A DNA stretch of 64,000 nt, from the NCBI RefSeq assembly GCF_900116005.1, contig NZ_FOYI01000003.1, positions 288,992-352,991 on the forward strand, written 5' to 3'. Shown in pieces: positions 56,924 through 64,000 of the stretch. Each line of letters opens with the position of its first letter. Within the stretch, counting starts at the first letter, position 1. The position numbers and the translations under genes are program-made. The notes beneath the pieces are model-generated. The model was not told the origin of the DNA and ran no database searches. It worked only from the letters and a program-made list of their open reading frames with translations. The stretch comes from Poseidonocella sedimentorum. GTDB lineage: Bacteria; Pseudomonadota; Alphaproteobacteria; Rhodobacterales; Rhodobacteraceae.

Positions 56924-57751
56924 TCACAAGGCGCGCCGGAGCACGAGCCCGTCATGGGCGGGGGCGATGTGCGCGGGGGTTTCGGCGGCGACGGTCTCGT
57001 AATCGAGATCGACGTGCATGTTGGTCAGCACGGCCCGGCGCGGCGCGGCGCGCGCGATCCACTCCAGCGTCCTGTCGAGATGGGCGTGCGTCGGGTGCGG
57101 GCGGCGGCGCAGCGCGTCCACGATCCAGCAGTCGAGCCCCTCCAGCGCGGGCCAGGCCGCCTCGGGGATCTCGGCCACATCCGGAAGGTACGCCACGTCT
57201 TCCATCCGAAAGCCGAGCGCGTCGATGCTGCCGTGATTGACCTCGAAGGGCGTGAAGGTGATCGCGCCGCCCGCGCCGGTGATGGTGATGTCGTCCTTGA
57301 TCGCATGACCCTTGCTGGCGTGGCCCTTGATCGTGTGCATGTCGAGGATCGGCGGATAGGGGCTGCCCTCGGGCTGAACGAAGGCATAGCCGAAGCGCGA
57401 ATAGAGGTTGTCCTGCGTGGGCCCGTCGGCCCATACCGCGAGCCGGTCCTTGCGGTTGTAGACCACGACGCGCAGATCATCGATCCCGTGGACGTGGTCG
57501 GCATGGGAATGGGTGTAGAGCACCGCATCGAGATGGCCGACGCCGGCATCCAGAAGCTGGCCGCGCAGGTCCGGCGGCGTGTCGATGAGCACGCGGGTGA
57601 TGCCCCCGGCCTCCTCGCGCTCCACCAGAAGCGCACAGCGGCGGCGCTGGTTCCTGGGGTTCGCGGGGTCGCACTCGCCCCAGTCGCCCCCAATGCGCGG
57701 CACACCGCCGGACGAGCCACAGCCGAGGATCGTGCAGCGCAGCTCGGCCAT
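56924..57751 (-). CDS. MBL-fold metallohydrolase (PhnP-like)
   Basis: 275-aa metallo-beta-lactamase-fold phosphodiesterase-like protein. Metal ligands lie in YTHSHADHVHGIDDLR; further ones are in the VNHGS and HAHLDRTLE stretches. The N-terminus ILGCGSSGGVPRIGGDWGECD is typical of the PhnP/RNase Z-like branch. PhnP opens cyclic ribose phosphates in the C-P lyase pathway, but no phn genes are near, so a general cyclic-phosphate role is only a guess. The stop of tatD and this start share a base (TGATG). Last gene of the dacC-tmk-holB-tatD chain. Confidence 0.88.
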   Translation of the reverse strand: MAELRCTILGCGSSGGVPRIGGDWGECDPANPRNQRRRCALLVEREEAGGITRVLIDTPPDLRGQLLDAGVGHLDAVLYTHSHADHVHGIDDLRVVVYNRKDRLAVWADGPTQDNLYSRFGYAFVQPEGSPYPPILDMHTIKGHASKGHAIKDDITITGAGGAITFTPFEVNHGSIDALGFRMEDVAYLPDVAEIPEAAWPALEGLDCWIVDALRRRPHPTHAHLDRTLEWIARAAPRRAVLTNMHVDLDYETVAAETPAHIAPAHDGLVLRRAL

Positions 57752-58575
57752 CACGCGCCCGCCCGCGCGGCGGCGGCCTTGGCGAAGAGGCGGTTGAAAT
57801 TCTCCTGCGTCTGCGCGGCGAAATCGGCGTAGTCGAGGCCGAAGACCTCGGCGCCGACCCTGGCGGTATGGGCGGTGTAGGCCGGCTCGTTGCGCTTGCC
57901 GCGATGGGGCGGCGGCGCGAGATAGGGCGCGTCGGTCTCGACAAGGATCCGGTCCACCGGGGCGGCGGCGAAAATCTCGCGCAGCTCTTTGGAGCGCGGG
58001 AAGGCCGCGATCCCGGACATCGAGAGGTAAAACCCGAGCTCAAGCGCCTTTGCCGCGAGCGCCGCGCCCGAGGAAAAGCAATGCATGACACAGGAATAGG
58101 CCCCGGCGCGGAACTCCTCCTCCAGAATGCGCGCCATGTCCTCATCGGCGGCGCGCGCATGGATGATGAGCGGCAGGCCGGTCTCGCGCGCGGCGGCGAT
58201 ATGGATGCGCAGGCTCTGCTGCTGCACCTCGGCGCTCTCGGCGCTGTAGTGGTAATCCAGGCCCGTCTCGCCGATGCCCACGAACTTGGGGTGCGCGGCC
58301 AGCGCCACGAGCTCGTCGACGCGCGCCATCGGCTCCTCGGCGGCGCTCATCGGGTGGGTCCCGGCGGCGTAGAAGACCTCGTCATGCGCCTCGGCGATCG
58401 CGCGGACCTGCGGCTCCAGCCGAAGCCGGGTGCAGATCGTGACCATCCGCGTGACCCCGGCGGCCACGGCCCGCGCGATCACCTCGCCCCGTTCCGCGTC
58501 GAAATCGGGGAAATCGAGGTGGCAGTGGCTGTCGGTGATTTCGGGCACGGGGGCGGTGTTGTGGTCGGTCGGCAT
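57751..58575 (-). CDS. tatD: TatD family metal-dependent DNase
   Basis: 274-aa TIM-barrel hydrolase. Metal-binding motifs: EITDSHCHLDF near the N-terminus, GIGETGLDYHY, LIIHARAADED, VMHCFSSG, and ETDAPYLAPPPHRGKRNEP. TatD-type enzymes act as 3'-5' exonucleases or D-amino-acyl-tRNA-related hydrolases depending on subgroup. ATG 58575 follows GAGG; a GTG two codons upstream is possible. Order holB-tatD-MBL hydrolase is a conserved alphaproteobacterial set. Confidence 0.94.
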   Translation of the reverse strand: MPTDHNTAPVPEITDSHCHLDFPDFDAERGEVIARAVAAGVTRMVTICTRLRLEPQVRAIAEAHDEVFYAAGTHPMSAAEEPMARVDELVALAAHPKFVGIGETGLDYHYSAESAEVQQQSLRIHIAAARETGLPLIIHARAADEDMARILEEEFRAGAYSCVMHCFSSGAALAAKALELGFYLSMSGIAAFPRSKELREIFAAAPVDRILVETDAPYLAPPPHRGKRNEPAYTAHTARVGAEVFGLDYADFAAQTQENFNRLFAKAAAARAGA

Positions 58576-58614
58576 CGGCACCTCAGGGGATCGGGTCTTG
58601 CGTCGGGTGCTGGC

Positions 58615-59733
58615 TCAAGCGGCGGCCTTGCGCAACGCAAATACCGTATCAAGGATGAGCGCGGCGGGGTCAAGATTGACCGACCGGCCCCGGCGCAAAG
58701 AGGCCCCGACATCTTCGGCCATTGCCGCCCAATGACGCGCCGCGGCGGGATCGGCGCAGAGCGCGGCGAGCGCCGCCCCCTCGCCCGGCACGATGTCCTG
58801 CGCGGGGGGCGCGCCGGTCGCCCCGGTGCGGACCAGCCGCAGAAGGAACCGGTCCAGCAGCGCGATGAGCAGATCGAGCCGCGCCTCCTTGCCCGGCCCC
58901 GCGACGCTTTCGGCCAGGGCCAGCGCCCGCGGGCGGTCAAATTGCGGCAGGTCCCGCAACACCGACACGAGCGCGCCGTAAAGCTCCAGCCCGTCATGCG
59001 CGGCGATCCGCACCGCCTCGCCCACCGAGCCATCGGCAAGCTCGGCCAGGGCCGCGGGCGACGCGCCGGTTTCGACCCCGCTCAGCGCCAGCGCCTCGGC
59101 CAGATCTTCGGGCCCCAGCGGCCGGAGCGGCAGCACACGGCAGCGCGAGCGGATCGTCGGCAAAAGCCGCGCGGGCTGGTGGGTGACGAGCAGCAGCGTG
59201 GTCCGGGCGGGCGGCTCCTCGAGCAGCTTGAGCAGCGCATTGGCCGCGGCGGTGTTCATCTCGTCGGCGGCATCGACGATCACCACGCGCCGCCCCCCGT
59301 CGCTCGCCGAAAGGCCAAAGAAGCTCTTGAGCTTGCGCACCTCATCGACCGTGATCACCGTGCGCAGCCGTTTGGTCTTGGGATCATGGCCCCGCCGCAG
59401 CACGAAGAGCCCCGGATCGGCCCCGGCGCGGAGCCGCCGCGTGACCGGATGCTCGGGCGAGACGTCGAGCGTGGTGGGCACGTCCGGTTCGCCGAAAAGC
59501 CCGCTCCCGGCCTCGGGCGTGGCCAACAGAAACGCCGCGATGCGCCAGGCAAGCGTCGCCTTGCCGACCCCGCGCGGGCCCGTCAGCATCCAGCCATGGT
59601 GCAGCCGCCCGGCGGTGTAGGCCTCCAGGAAGGCGGCCTCGGCGCGGGCTTGCCCCACGAGGCGCGCGGTCTGCGAGGGGTGCGGCGCGCCCTCGACCAC
59701 GTCCGGCCGTGGCAGATCCTCCAGATCGGTCAT
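58615..59733 (-). CDS. holB: DNA polymerase III subunit delta prime
   Basis: 372-aa clamp-loader subunit. The Walker A-like loop is LTGPRGVGKATLAWR near residue 51, the Walker B-like part is VVIVDAADEMNTAAANALLK, and the SRC motif appears in PTIRSRCRVLPLRPL. It helps open the sliding clamp during replication. It overlaps tmk by ATGA, a common tmk-holB pairing. The region between the Walker motifs is longer than in E. coli, in keeping with alphaproteobacterial HolB. Confidence 0.94.
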   Translation of the reverse strand: MTDLEDLPRPDVVEGAPHPSQTARLVGQARAEAAFLEAYTAGRLHHGWMLTGPRGVGKATLAWRIAAFLLATPEAGSGLFGEPDVPTTLDVSPEHPVTRRLRAGADPGLFVLRRGHDPKTKRLRTVITVDEVRKLKSFFGLSASDGGRRVVIVDAADEMNTAAANALLKLLEEPPARTTLLLVTHQPARLLPTIRSRCRVLPLRPLGPEDLAEALALSGVETGASPAALAELADGSVGEAVRIAAHDGLELYGALVSVLRDLPQFDRPRALALAESVAGPGKEARLDLLIALLDRFLLRLVRTGATGAPPAQDIVPGEGAALAALCADPAAARHWAAMAEDVGASLRRGRSVNLDPAALILDTVFALRKAAA

Positions 59734-60365
59734 GTGGCCGCCATCAGCGCCGGCTTGACCGCCGCCCACACGTCGGCCGCGACCTCGTCCTCGGGGCGAT
59801 TGCCGTCGATGACGCGAAAGCGGCTCTCGAATTCACGCGCCAGCCCGAGGAAGCCCGCCCGCATCTTGCGCTGCAGGTCCAGCCCGAAATCCTCGAACCG
59901 CTCCTCCGCCGTTGCCCGCGCCTTGGCCCGGCCAAGCGCGACACCGGGGTCCATGTCGATCAGCACGGTCAGATCCGCCTCGCGCCCGATCATCAGGCTG
60001 TGCAGCGCATCGACACGGGCCCGGAGATCCCCGCGCGACAGGCCCTGATACATCCGGGTGCTGTCGACGTAGCGATCGCAGATCACCGTCTCGCCCGCCT
60101 CCAGCGCCGGGGCGATCAGCCGTTCCAGATGATCGCGCCGCGCCGCGGTGAAGAGCAAAAGCTCGGTCTCGGCCGACCAGCGGTCCGGATCGCCCTGCAA
60201 CACCAGCGCGCGGATTTCCTCGGCGCCGGGGCTGCCCCCCGGCTCGCGCGTCAGGATCGCCCGCTGGCCATCCGCCACCAGCGCCGCGTGAAGCCGCCGC
60301 GCCTGGGTCGATTTGCCCGAGCCGTCGATCCCCTCGAATGTGATGAAGCGCCCGGGCGCTGTCAC
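59730..60365 (-). CDS. tmk: Thymidylate kinase
   Basis: 211-aa P-loop kinase that makes dTDP from dTMP. Walker A ITFEGIDGSGKSTQARR, the DRY motif VICDRYVDSTRMYQG, and LTVLIDMDPGVALGRAKAR are all present. GTG start at 60365 overlaps the dacC stop (GTGA), so translation is coupled. Length is normal. Confidence 0.96.
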   Translation of the reverse strand: MTAPGRFITFEGIDGSGKSTQARRLHAALVADGQRAILTREPGGSPGAEEIRALVLQGDPDRWSAETELLLFTAARRDHLERLIAPALEAGETVICDRYVDSTRMYQGLSRGDLRARVDALHSLMIGREADLTVLIDMDPGVALGRAKARATAEERFEDFGLDLQRKMRAGFLGLAREFESRFRVIDGNRPEDEVAADVWAAVKPALMAAT

Positions 60366-61555
60366 TGCTCGACCGCCTGATCGTTGAGCTGGCGCAACAG
60401 GACCAGCGCCGCGGTCTTGATCCGCCCGCCGAAGCCCGCCACCGGCACAGACGCATCGGCCACCAGCGGGATGCGCGTGCTGGGCAACTCCTCGCCCCGC
60501 GCGATGACCAGCTCGGCCACGGGCTCGCCAAGTGCGATCGGCGCCGTGAGCGGGCCGTCGTAGACGATTTCCGCCGCGATCTCGTCCGTGCCGCCAAGCG
60601 CGGGCACCAGAAGCTCGACATCCGCCTCGGGTACGAGCCCGACCGACCCCGCCTGCCCCATCCAGACATCGGCCTCGGCCAGCACCGATCCCGCGCTCGC
60701 GACCTTGGCTTTCTTGAACTGCCGGAAGGACCAGTTGACCACCCGCTCGGCCTCCTCGGCGCGGGTCTGCTGACTGTCGAGCCCGGCCACCACGAAGACG
60801 ATCCGGCGATCGCCCTGCGCGGCCGAGCCGACGAACCCATAGCCGGCCTCCTCGGTGTGGCCGGTCTTCATCCCGTCGACGCCGATGCCCAGCCCCAGAA
60901 GCGGGTTGCGGTTGCGCACATTGCGCGGCGCGCGGCCGTCAAAGGCGAATTCCTCTTCGGCGAAGAGCGGATAGAACTGCGGGAAATCCTCGATCAGCCG
61001 CTCGGCCAGAAGCCCCAGATCCGCAAGGCTCATCCGGTGGCCGATCTGCGGCCAGCCGTTGGAATTGGTGAAGGTGGAATCCTCCATGCCCATCTGCTCG
61101 GCCCGCCGCGTCATGAGCCGGGCAAACCCGGCCTCGGTCCCGTCCGGCGAGAGCGCCTCGGCAATCACCACGCAGGCATCATTGCCCGAGAGCACGATGA
61201 TCCCACGCAGCAGATCCTCGACCTTCACCCGGTCGGTCGTGTCGAGAAACATCGTCGAGCCGCGATAGCTCATGGCATGAGCGCTGACCGGCAAGGTCTC
61301 GTCCAGCGTGAGCCGCCCGTCCTCCAGCGCCTCGAAGGCCATGTAGAGCGTCATGAGCTTGGACATGGACGCCGGCGGCAGCGGCTCATCGGCGTTTTTG
61401 GCCAAAAGCACGGTATCGGTAGTGAGATCCTTGACGAAGGCCGCCCGCGCGCTCGTCTCGAAGGCCTGCGCGGCAGGGGCGAGGCCAAGGGCCAGCATGA
61501 GCACGAGAGCACGGCGGCATAGCAGGGCGAAGCGGTGAAGGCGCGGAGATGTCAT
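60362..61555 (-). CDS. dacC: D-alanyl-D-alanine carboxypeptidase (penicillin-binding protein 5/6 type)
   Basis: 397-aa periplasmic serine carboxypeptidase that trims pentapeptides of peptidoglycan. A signal peptide (residues 1-31, ending APAAQA) precedes the catalytic triad motifs: Ser63-x-x-Lys66 in ASMSKLMTL, SGN in VLSGNDACVV, and KTG in DGMKTGHTEEAG. A C-terminal PBP5-like beta domain ends with the probable amphipathic anchor GFGGRIKTAALVLLRQL. ATG 61555 starts at the signal peptide; ATG 61579 is an option. First gene of the operon continuing through tmk, holB, tatD and the MBL hydrolase. Confidence 0.95.
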   Translation of the reverse strand: MTSPRLHRFALLCRRALVLMLALGLAPAAQAFETSARAAFVKDLTTDTVLLAKNADEPLPPASMSKLMTLYMAFEALEDGRLTLDETLPVSAHAMSYRGSTMFLDTTDRVKVEDLLRGIIVLSGNDACVVIAEALSPDGTEAGFARLMTRRAEQMGMEDSTFTNSNGWPQIGHRMSLADLGLLAERLIEDFPQFYPLFAEEEFAFDGRAPRNVRNRNPLLGLGIGVDGMKTGHTEEAGYGFVGSAAQGDRRIVFVVAGLDSQQTRAEEAERVVNWSFRQFKKAKVASAGSVLAEADVWMGQAGSVGLVPEADVELLVPALGGTDEIAAEIVYDGPLTAPIALGEPVAELVIARGEELPSTRIPLVADASVPVAGFGGRIKTAALVLLRQLNDQAVEQ

Positions 61556-61843
61556 CGGCTGTTCCGTAGGTTTGACCATGTCGCGATCGGGCGAGCTTTG
61601 CTCAAGAAGACCCCCACAACAGCCGAAGCGCAACCCGAATCCGGACAAGTTTCAGCGAGCGGTGCCGCGGAATTCGGCGCTTGCGGCCAGAATCCGCCCA
61701 AAGCCCCCGCCTCAGGCAAGGCCACCCATCGGCGCGACCCACCGGCGCCACCGATCCGTCGCACCAGTGGGTCCATCGAGGCGCTCGAAGGATTGACATT
61801 CAGATCCGAAACCGCGACCAAGCGCCTTCGATCAACATACGCC

Positions 61844-61933
61844 GGAGGAGTGGCAGAGTGGTCGAATGCACCGGTCTTGAAAACCGGCGTGCGTGAAAGC
61901 GTACCGTGGGTTCGAATCCCACCTCCTCCGCCA
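61844..61933 (+). tRNA. tRNA-Ser (anticodon TGA)
   Basis: 90-nt class II tRNA. Acceptor arms GGAGGAG/CTCCTCC, anticodon loop CTTGAAA with TGA, long variable arm, T-loop TTCGAAT, CCA encoded. Reads UCA and other UCN codons. The sequence downstream changes to an accessory character, so its 3' end is a candidate integration site. Confidence 0.97.
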
Positions 61934-62414
61934 TTATCCCCATTGCGAACCAGTGACACCGCCCTGACGGGCATGGATTTTTCCGTGTTATCAAAGGGGT
62001 TTGCTAGAACCGACCGAACCTCATAGACGCGCCGCCTGGTCGAAGCTGGGCTCAGAATGACCCTCAGTCTCAGTTTGGGCGAACCTCGTCCGTTCCGGTT
62101 CGGCCTCGTTTTCTTGTTACCTTTCAATGCTCTGCCGCCGAACACCGCCAAAACCCAAACGCGCGTTCCTAGCGATATCGATGGCAACAGAGACGGAACA
62201 CGCGGTAGGCGCGTTGCTCGGGATGCCAGCGTAAATCGACGGATTTCTTGGGTCGGTTCGCATCCCGTTTCCGTGCGGAAAGTGAACATGGGTTCAAATG
62301 GGGATGAGGCCCTATGCGCAGGACGTCCTGCAGTCCATGGTGGTTTAACCGATGACCGCGCAGGAAAGGCTGCTCAAAAAATTTACAAAAATGCTTGGGT
62401 TTTGGGCGAACTAG
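61934..62414. other. Non-coding stretch downstream of tRNA-Ser(TGA)
   Basis: About 480 bp in which I see no credible gene. Open frames here lack a ribosome site and resemble no family. Base composition falls toward the right, and this segment probably contains the junction between the core chromosome and the accessory region. No copy of the tRNA 3' end was noticed. Confidence 0.5.
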
Positions 62415-62783
62415 TCAACTTACGATCCCTGCTTGATGGCCCGCCAAAATAAACAACAGGAGACCGGTGGAGAATGAAATCAAGCCGTAGAGAATGGTGT
62501 ATGACCAAGCCAATAACTTTCCGCTTTTCGGGGCGGTTCGATGTCTCGCTAGAATTCTTCCGTAGAACGCCTGAGCGCTGGAGGCATACACCCATAGCCA
62601 TAGACACACGCCGAAAATTTGAACGCAGAACACGCCAACGACAATCAGAAAAGCCCATATGTCGCGAAGGGGACTAATGCCGGCAGTCAGAGTGCCACCG
62701 TAGCTGCCAATCATCACTATTGCACCAGCTACGGCATATTGACCCAGAAGGTCGAAAATCTCTTTCGGGTCGGGGAAATTCAT
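62415..62783 (-). CDS. Small three-helix membrane protein, unknown function
   Basis: 122 aa with about three hydrophobic helices: YAVAGAIVMIGSYGG, IWAFLIVVGVFCVQIFGVCL and SYTILYGLISFSTGLLLFIL, separated by a basic loop (GRILARHRTAPKSGK). I do not recognise a family. It lies 77 bp after the stop of the Abi-alpha-like gene on the same strand and could be its co-expressed partner. AT-richer than the core genes, without a strong ribosome site. Function is unknown. Confidence 0.62.
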   Translation of the reverse strand: MNFPDPKEIFDLLGQYAVAGAIVMIGSYGGTLTAGISPLRDIWAFLIVVGVFCVQIFGVCLWLWVYASSAQAFYGRILARHRTAPKSGKLLAWSYTILYGLISFSTGLLLFILAGHQAGIVS

Positions 62784-62860
62784 ACGGCATCCAAATCCGC
62801 TAATTTAAAGTGCGAAGGCACTACTCGTCGAACAGACACTGACGTTCCATGTGGTTTTCG

Positions 62861-63553
62861 CTATACATCCGCAGAGGCCACAGAGAAGCTTGGATCAGTC
62901 ACTGCAGCGACAAATTCTTCCCCAAAATGTGTGAGGCTCCAGAAGCCATCTCGTTTCTCGACAAGCCCTAGCCGGTCGAGGTATTCGTGGTGTGCATCTG
63001 AGCTCTCTCCCAGGACTGTTGTGACACCAAACCCAAAAACACTTACAGAAGCCGTGAGTGCCCGCGCATAAGCCTTCATCGTCTTTTTTGCGTTCTTCTC
63101 GGCGATCTGCGCAAGTACGAGAGCGTCGGACGCGCTGAGTTGCGACAGTATTTGAGGAAATACAGGGTGAACCGCTCCACCGTGAATTTCGTTGGCGATC
63201 AAGTTAGCCCATATGTCGCGAAGGTTTTCGTCACTCTCGAGGGATGCCTCCTCAATGGCTTTAACCAAAACGCGAGCGCTCGGTCTTTGGTTTTCCGGAG
63301 GTATTAGATTTTGGGTCTTTTGCCTCGCGCGCTGCACAGCATCGGCCGCGAAGACCTTTTGGACATCTATCATCGCGTCAAATTTGGCTTGAATAAGCGC
63401 GCCAAGTCCGGCGGTTGTCTTAGTGATCGGAGCAATCAAGTCGGAAAAGGTATCGCAAGCTGTATCGATTGCCTTCGTCCAACCCGCTTCTGGAATAGCT
63501 TGGGCAACCTTCCCAATGCCCGCGAGGTCTCCGCTACCATCATCTTCAGACAC
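62861..63553 (-). CDS. DUF4393 / Abi-alpha-like protein
   Basis: 230-aa predicted cytoplasmic protein resembling the DUF4393 (Abi-alpha) family, some members of which are linked to abortive-infection defence. The family core is visible as NLIPPENQRPSARVLVKAIE, SDENLRDIWANLIANE and HPVFPQILSQLSASDALVL. A Gly/Ser-rich, acidic N-terminus precedes it, and the C-terminal part looks like a small winged-helix-like unit (LDRLGLVEKRDGFWSLTHFGEEF). I set the start at GTG 63553, with GAGGAG 6-7 nt upstream; an ATG at 63589 would be 12 codons longer with no ribosome site. Composition and codon use differ from the core genes. Confidence 0.75.
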   Translation of the reverse strand: MSEDDGSGDLAGIGKVAQAIPEAGWTKAIDTACDTFSDLIAPITKTTAGLGALIQAKFDAMIDVQKVFAADAVQRARQKTQNLIPPENQRPSARVLVKAIEEASLESDENLRDIWANLIANEIHGGAVHPVFPQILSQLSASDALVLAQIAEKNAKKTMKAYARALTASVSVFGFGVTTVLGESSDAHHEYLDRLGLVEKRDGFWSLTHFGEEFVAAVTDPSFSVASADV

Positions 63554-63703
63554 ATAATTCTCCTCGTTGCCAACCAGAGGATATTGCATGGAGCCGTGAC
63601 AAAACCAATAAGCAAAACTGCCATGCTAACGACGGTCGTTATTGTTGAACTACAAATTGTGACAAAACTGCATCGACTAATGTGCCAAAAGCTTAAACTC
63701 TTA

Positions 63704-64000
63704 GGGTCAGGACCCATTGATTTCATTGAGGCGTCATGATTCACCGTCCGAAAACAGAGCGGTGACATGTCTGATCTTTTCTGGTTGAGCGACGCGCAGA
63801 TGGCGCGCCTGGAGCCTTACTTCCCGAAGTCCCACGGCAAGCCACGCGTCGATGATCGTCGTGTTCTGAGCGGGATTATCTTCATCAACCGCAATGGGTT
63901 GCGTTGGCGGGATGCTCCGAAGGAATATGGCCCTCACAAGACGCTCTACAATCGTTGGAAGCGCTGGAGCGACAAGGGCATCTTCGCGCAAATGATGGTT
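63704..64000 (+). mobile_element. Left part of an IS5/IS427-group insertion sequence (truncated by window edge)
   Basis: The end appears to begin at GGGTCAGGACCC near 63704, 63 bp before the transposase ATG, a common terminal sequence of IS427-like elements in Rhodobacterales. A transposase gene follows on the plus strand and leaves the window. The right end and target duplication are not visible. Confidence 0.75.
63767..64000 (+). CDS. IS5-family transposase (first part, 3' end off the right edge)
   Basis: 78 residues visible, starting MSDLFWLSDAQMARLEPYFP, then GKPRVDDRRVLSGIIFINRN and GLRWRDAPKEYGPHKTLYNR. This is the DUF4096-type N-terminal domain of IS5/IS427-group transposases, often made as OrfA with OrfB joined by frameshift. 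It catalyses transposition of the element. The DDE catalytic part lies beyond the window. No frameshift is seen in the visible part. Confidence 0.92.
   Translation, partial: MSDLFWLSDAQMARLEPYFPKSHGKPRVDDRRVLSGIIFINRNGLRWRDAPKEYGPHKTLYNRWKRWSDKGIFAQMMV

Noticed and set aside
56924..57751. C-P lyase pathway phnP
   Set aside because: Sequence is PhnP-like but no phn genes are adjacent and the gene belongs to the dacC-tmk-holB-tatD chain.
61552..62289. Leftward frame with GIRTHGTLSRTPVFKTGAFD-like stretch
   Set aside because: It runs through tRNA-Ser(TGA); the peptide is the classic spurious translation of a serine tRNA.
62057..62452. 131-codon rightward frame after tRNA-Ser(TGA)
   Set aside because: No ribosome site, no family resemblance, and its 3' end overlaps the better-supported membrane protein gene.
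62810..62850. GGAAC on the minus strand upstream of the three-helix membrane protein
   Set aside because: No CGTT at the right spacing.
63311..63768. Open frames on both strands upstream of the Abi-alpha-like gene
   Set aside because: They overlap that gene's 5' half or the IS end, and lack ribosome sites; treated as shadows or promoter region.

Overview
The window reads as a chromosomal segment of a Rhodobacterales (Roseobacter/Rhodobacter-type) alphaproteobacterium. The reasons are GC-rich coding sequence with strong third-position bias, long antisense open frames that are only shadows, a groESL operon under a CIRCE element, metR-metF, divergent tauABC/tpa taurine genes, a photolyase-cfa pair, trgB-like-cysK, a bphO-bphP bacteriophytochrome operon and several promoters of the alphaproteobacterial EcfG general-stress type. 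The genus is inferred from gene content only. Both tRNAs are tRNA-Ser (anticodons GGA and TGA).

Layout. 1-7.7 kb: a sugar catabolic locus, with an ABC importer (binding protein, DUF2291 lipoprotein, ATPase cut by the left edge) divergent from a four-gene operon encoding a FucI/AraA-like isomerase, a two-subunit transketolase and an FGGY kinase. 7.7-24.5 kb: mostly housekeeping genes (suhB-type phosphatase, wrbA, metR/metF, a DUF2235 hydrolase with an orphan CoxL-like molybdoenzyme subunit, valS, ppx, groESL, Mn-pyrophosphatase, HAD phosphatase, MaoC hydratase). 24.5-29.5 kb: taurine import (tauABC) and taurine:pyruvate aminotransferase, without xsc or pta nearby. 29.5-37 kb: stress and sulfur genes (photolyase, cfa, a GGCT-NUDIX fusion resembling TrgB, cysK, large MscS channel). 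37-40.8 kb: tRNA-Ser(GGA), a phosphoesterase, DUF2254, and small genes with EcfG-type promoters, including csbD. 41-47 kb: heme oxygenase, HWE-type bacteriophytochrome and an FAD/NAD(P)-binding protein in one overlapping operon, convergent with an EcfG-promoted aldehyde dehydrogenase. 47-54 kb: a dipeptide/oligopeptide-type ABC importer with two binding proteins. 54-57 kb: hmuS and a small partner, and an AEC transporter. 57-61.6 kb: the dacC-tmk-holB-tatD-MBL operon, each gene overlapping or nearly touching the next.

After tRNA-Ser(TGA) at 61.9 kb the sequence changes character. Base composition becomes visibly AT-richer, coding density drops, and the content is a DUF4393/Abi-alpha-like gene, a small membrane protein and the left end of an IS5/IS427-type insertion sequence running off the window. 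This looks like the edge of an accessory, possibly phage-defence, island.

The most interesting signals are: (i) at least four perfect EcfG-type promoters (GGAAC-N16/17-CGTT) plus one near-match, two of them overlapping divergently in about 33 bp, close to a red-light-sensing HWE kinase whose family includes inputs to the general stress response; (ii) the isomerase/kinase/split-transketolase operon, whose substrate is not determined by sequence; (iii) the Abi-alpha-like gene with an unknown membrane partner beside a tRNA gene; and (iv) a 26-bp perfect palindrome joined to 19-bp tandem repeats between ppx and groEL. I see no CRISPR array, no prophage and no replication origin.
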